NCBI GenBank assembly: GCA_051654865.1
Contig: JBOFYV010000042.1
Span: forward strand, 62,001 to 126,000
Reading direction: 5' to 3'
Origin: JBOFOR01 sp051654865
GTDB lineage: Bacteria > Bacillota > Clostridia > Peptostreptococcales > Peptostreptococcaceae
Length of the DNA stretch: 64,000 bases
Made by a program: the position numbers and the translations under genes. Of the stretch, positions 63,824 to 64,000 are shown piece after piece. Below the pieces are notes generated by a model. That model was given only the letters and a program-made list of their open reading frames with translations. It was not told the DNA's origin and did not search any database. Numbering within the stretch: position 1 is the first letter of the stretch; each line of letters begins with the position of its first letter.

Positions 63824-64000
63824 ATGGATAATATATGTAAAAAGCTAGGAATTAACTATAAGTCAATGAAACTTATAATAAAGCATAAATTGATTATGGA
63901 TAAGAGAAGAGGAGAAGGAGATAAGAATCAACTGTTTAATTCTTTAATTATATATTTTATATTAGGTTTATTTTCAATGCCGATAGTAGGTATGAATACT
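63824..64000 (+). CDS. ABC transporter membrane subunit, N-terminal part (cut by window edge)
   Basis: The first 59 residues are visible, beginning MDNICKKLGINYKSMKLI with a basic segment and then a hydrophobic helix (SLIIYFILGLFSMPIVG). This suits the permease of the preceding ATPase. GAGGTG precedes the ATG. The gene continues beyond the window. Confidence 0.8.
   Translation, partial: MDNICKKLGINYKSMKLIIKHKLIMDKRRGEGDKNQLFNSLIIYFILGLFSMPIVGMNT

Noticed and set aside
1..64000. Insertion sequences, phage genes, CRISPR arrays, tRNA or rRNA genes
   Set aside because: No transposase or integrase motifs, repeat-spacer arrays, or stable RNA gene signatures were seen on either strand.

Overview
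The window is about 64 kb of very AT-rich DNA with strong GGAGG-type ribosome binding sites, mostly UUG/GUG/AUG starts, Rho-independent hairpins after most transcription units, S-box and fluoride riboswitches, a selenoprotein, [FeFe]-hydrogenase maturation genes, a sodium-pumping decarboxylase and B12-dependent methyltransferases. This points to a strictly anaerobic, low-GC Clostridia, most likely a member of the Peptostreptococcaceae (Paraclostridium / Romboutsia / Terrisporobacter / Clostridioides group). The genus cannot be fixed from the sequence alone. I saw no rRNA, tRNA, CRISPR array, prophage or insertion sequence.

Region 1 (1-17.9 kb) is an accessory one-carbon island. It holds two MttB-family methyltransferases without an in-frame amber codon, two full corrinoid proteins plus the tail of a third, a PocR/AraC regulator, a BCCT betaine-type transporter, an ASKHA-type reductive activator of corrinoid proteins and a DUF1638 protein. 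Interleaved with these are genes that do not belong to the textbook methyltransferase set: a PanB-type ketopantoate hydroxymethyltransferase homologue, an octopine/nopaline-dehydrogenase-like enzyme and an Asp/Glu/hydantoin-racemase-like protein. The island ends in a strikingly short aldehyde:ferredoxin-oxidoreductase-like protein followed by two MoeA proteins, one fused to a periplasmic-binding-protein-like domain. My reading is that imported quaternary amines or related compounds are demethylated to methyl-corrinoid and passed to tetrahydrofolate. The PanB-like enzyme may exchange a second C1 unit at the methylene-THF level. The substrate is unknown.

Region 2 (18-31 kb) carries the minus-strand operon TM1266-hydF-hydE-hydG. 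Next comes a 53-residue protein whose promoter holds two LexA-box-like sites, then an EEP-family phosphoesterase/nuclease, a VanW protein, an acyltransferase, a small membrane-anchored Ser/Thr kinase and a bacterioferritin-associated-ferredoxin-like protein. A BirA-operator-like site precedes bioY and a DUF1284 gene. A MarR regulator sits before a cation/proton antiporter whose promoter contains a perfect palindrome over the -35 box.

Region 3 (31-43.4 kb) has a tandem DUF1540 protein, GltS, and a fluoride riboswitch controlling a CPA-type antiporter that is followed by a nitroreductase and a K+ channel. A lipoprotein, a PHP phosphoesterase, aspartate 4-decarboxylase, a cation diffusion facilitator and a split chromate transporter follow.

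Region 4 (43.4-64 kb) has two SAM (S-box) riboswitches, one before an NhaC-type transporter (probable MetT) and one before metNIQ. It also has FetAB-type exporter genes, cold shock protein, an acetate transporter, B12-dependent ribonucleotide reductase, a split oxaloacetate decarboxylase sodium pump, FolT, a Cys-rich coiled-coil protein, an alkyladenine glycosylase, threonine aldolase with DUF4438, and a GHL10 hydrolase-like protein. A HesB/IscA-like selenoprotein with in-frame UGA and a SECIS-like hairpin precedes an ABC transporter cut by the window end.

B12 links the methyltransferases and NrdJ. Biotin links bioY and the decarboxylase biotin carrier. Methyl and C1 metabolism links the island, the methionine transporters and FolT. 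Several sodium-coupled systems suggest an important Na+ cycle.
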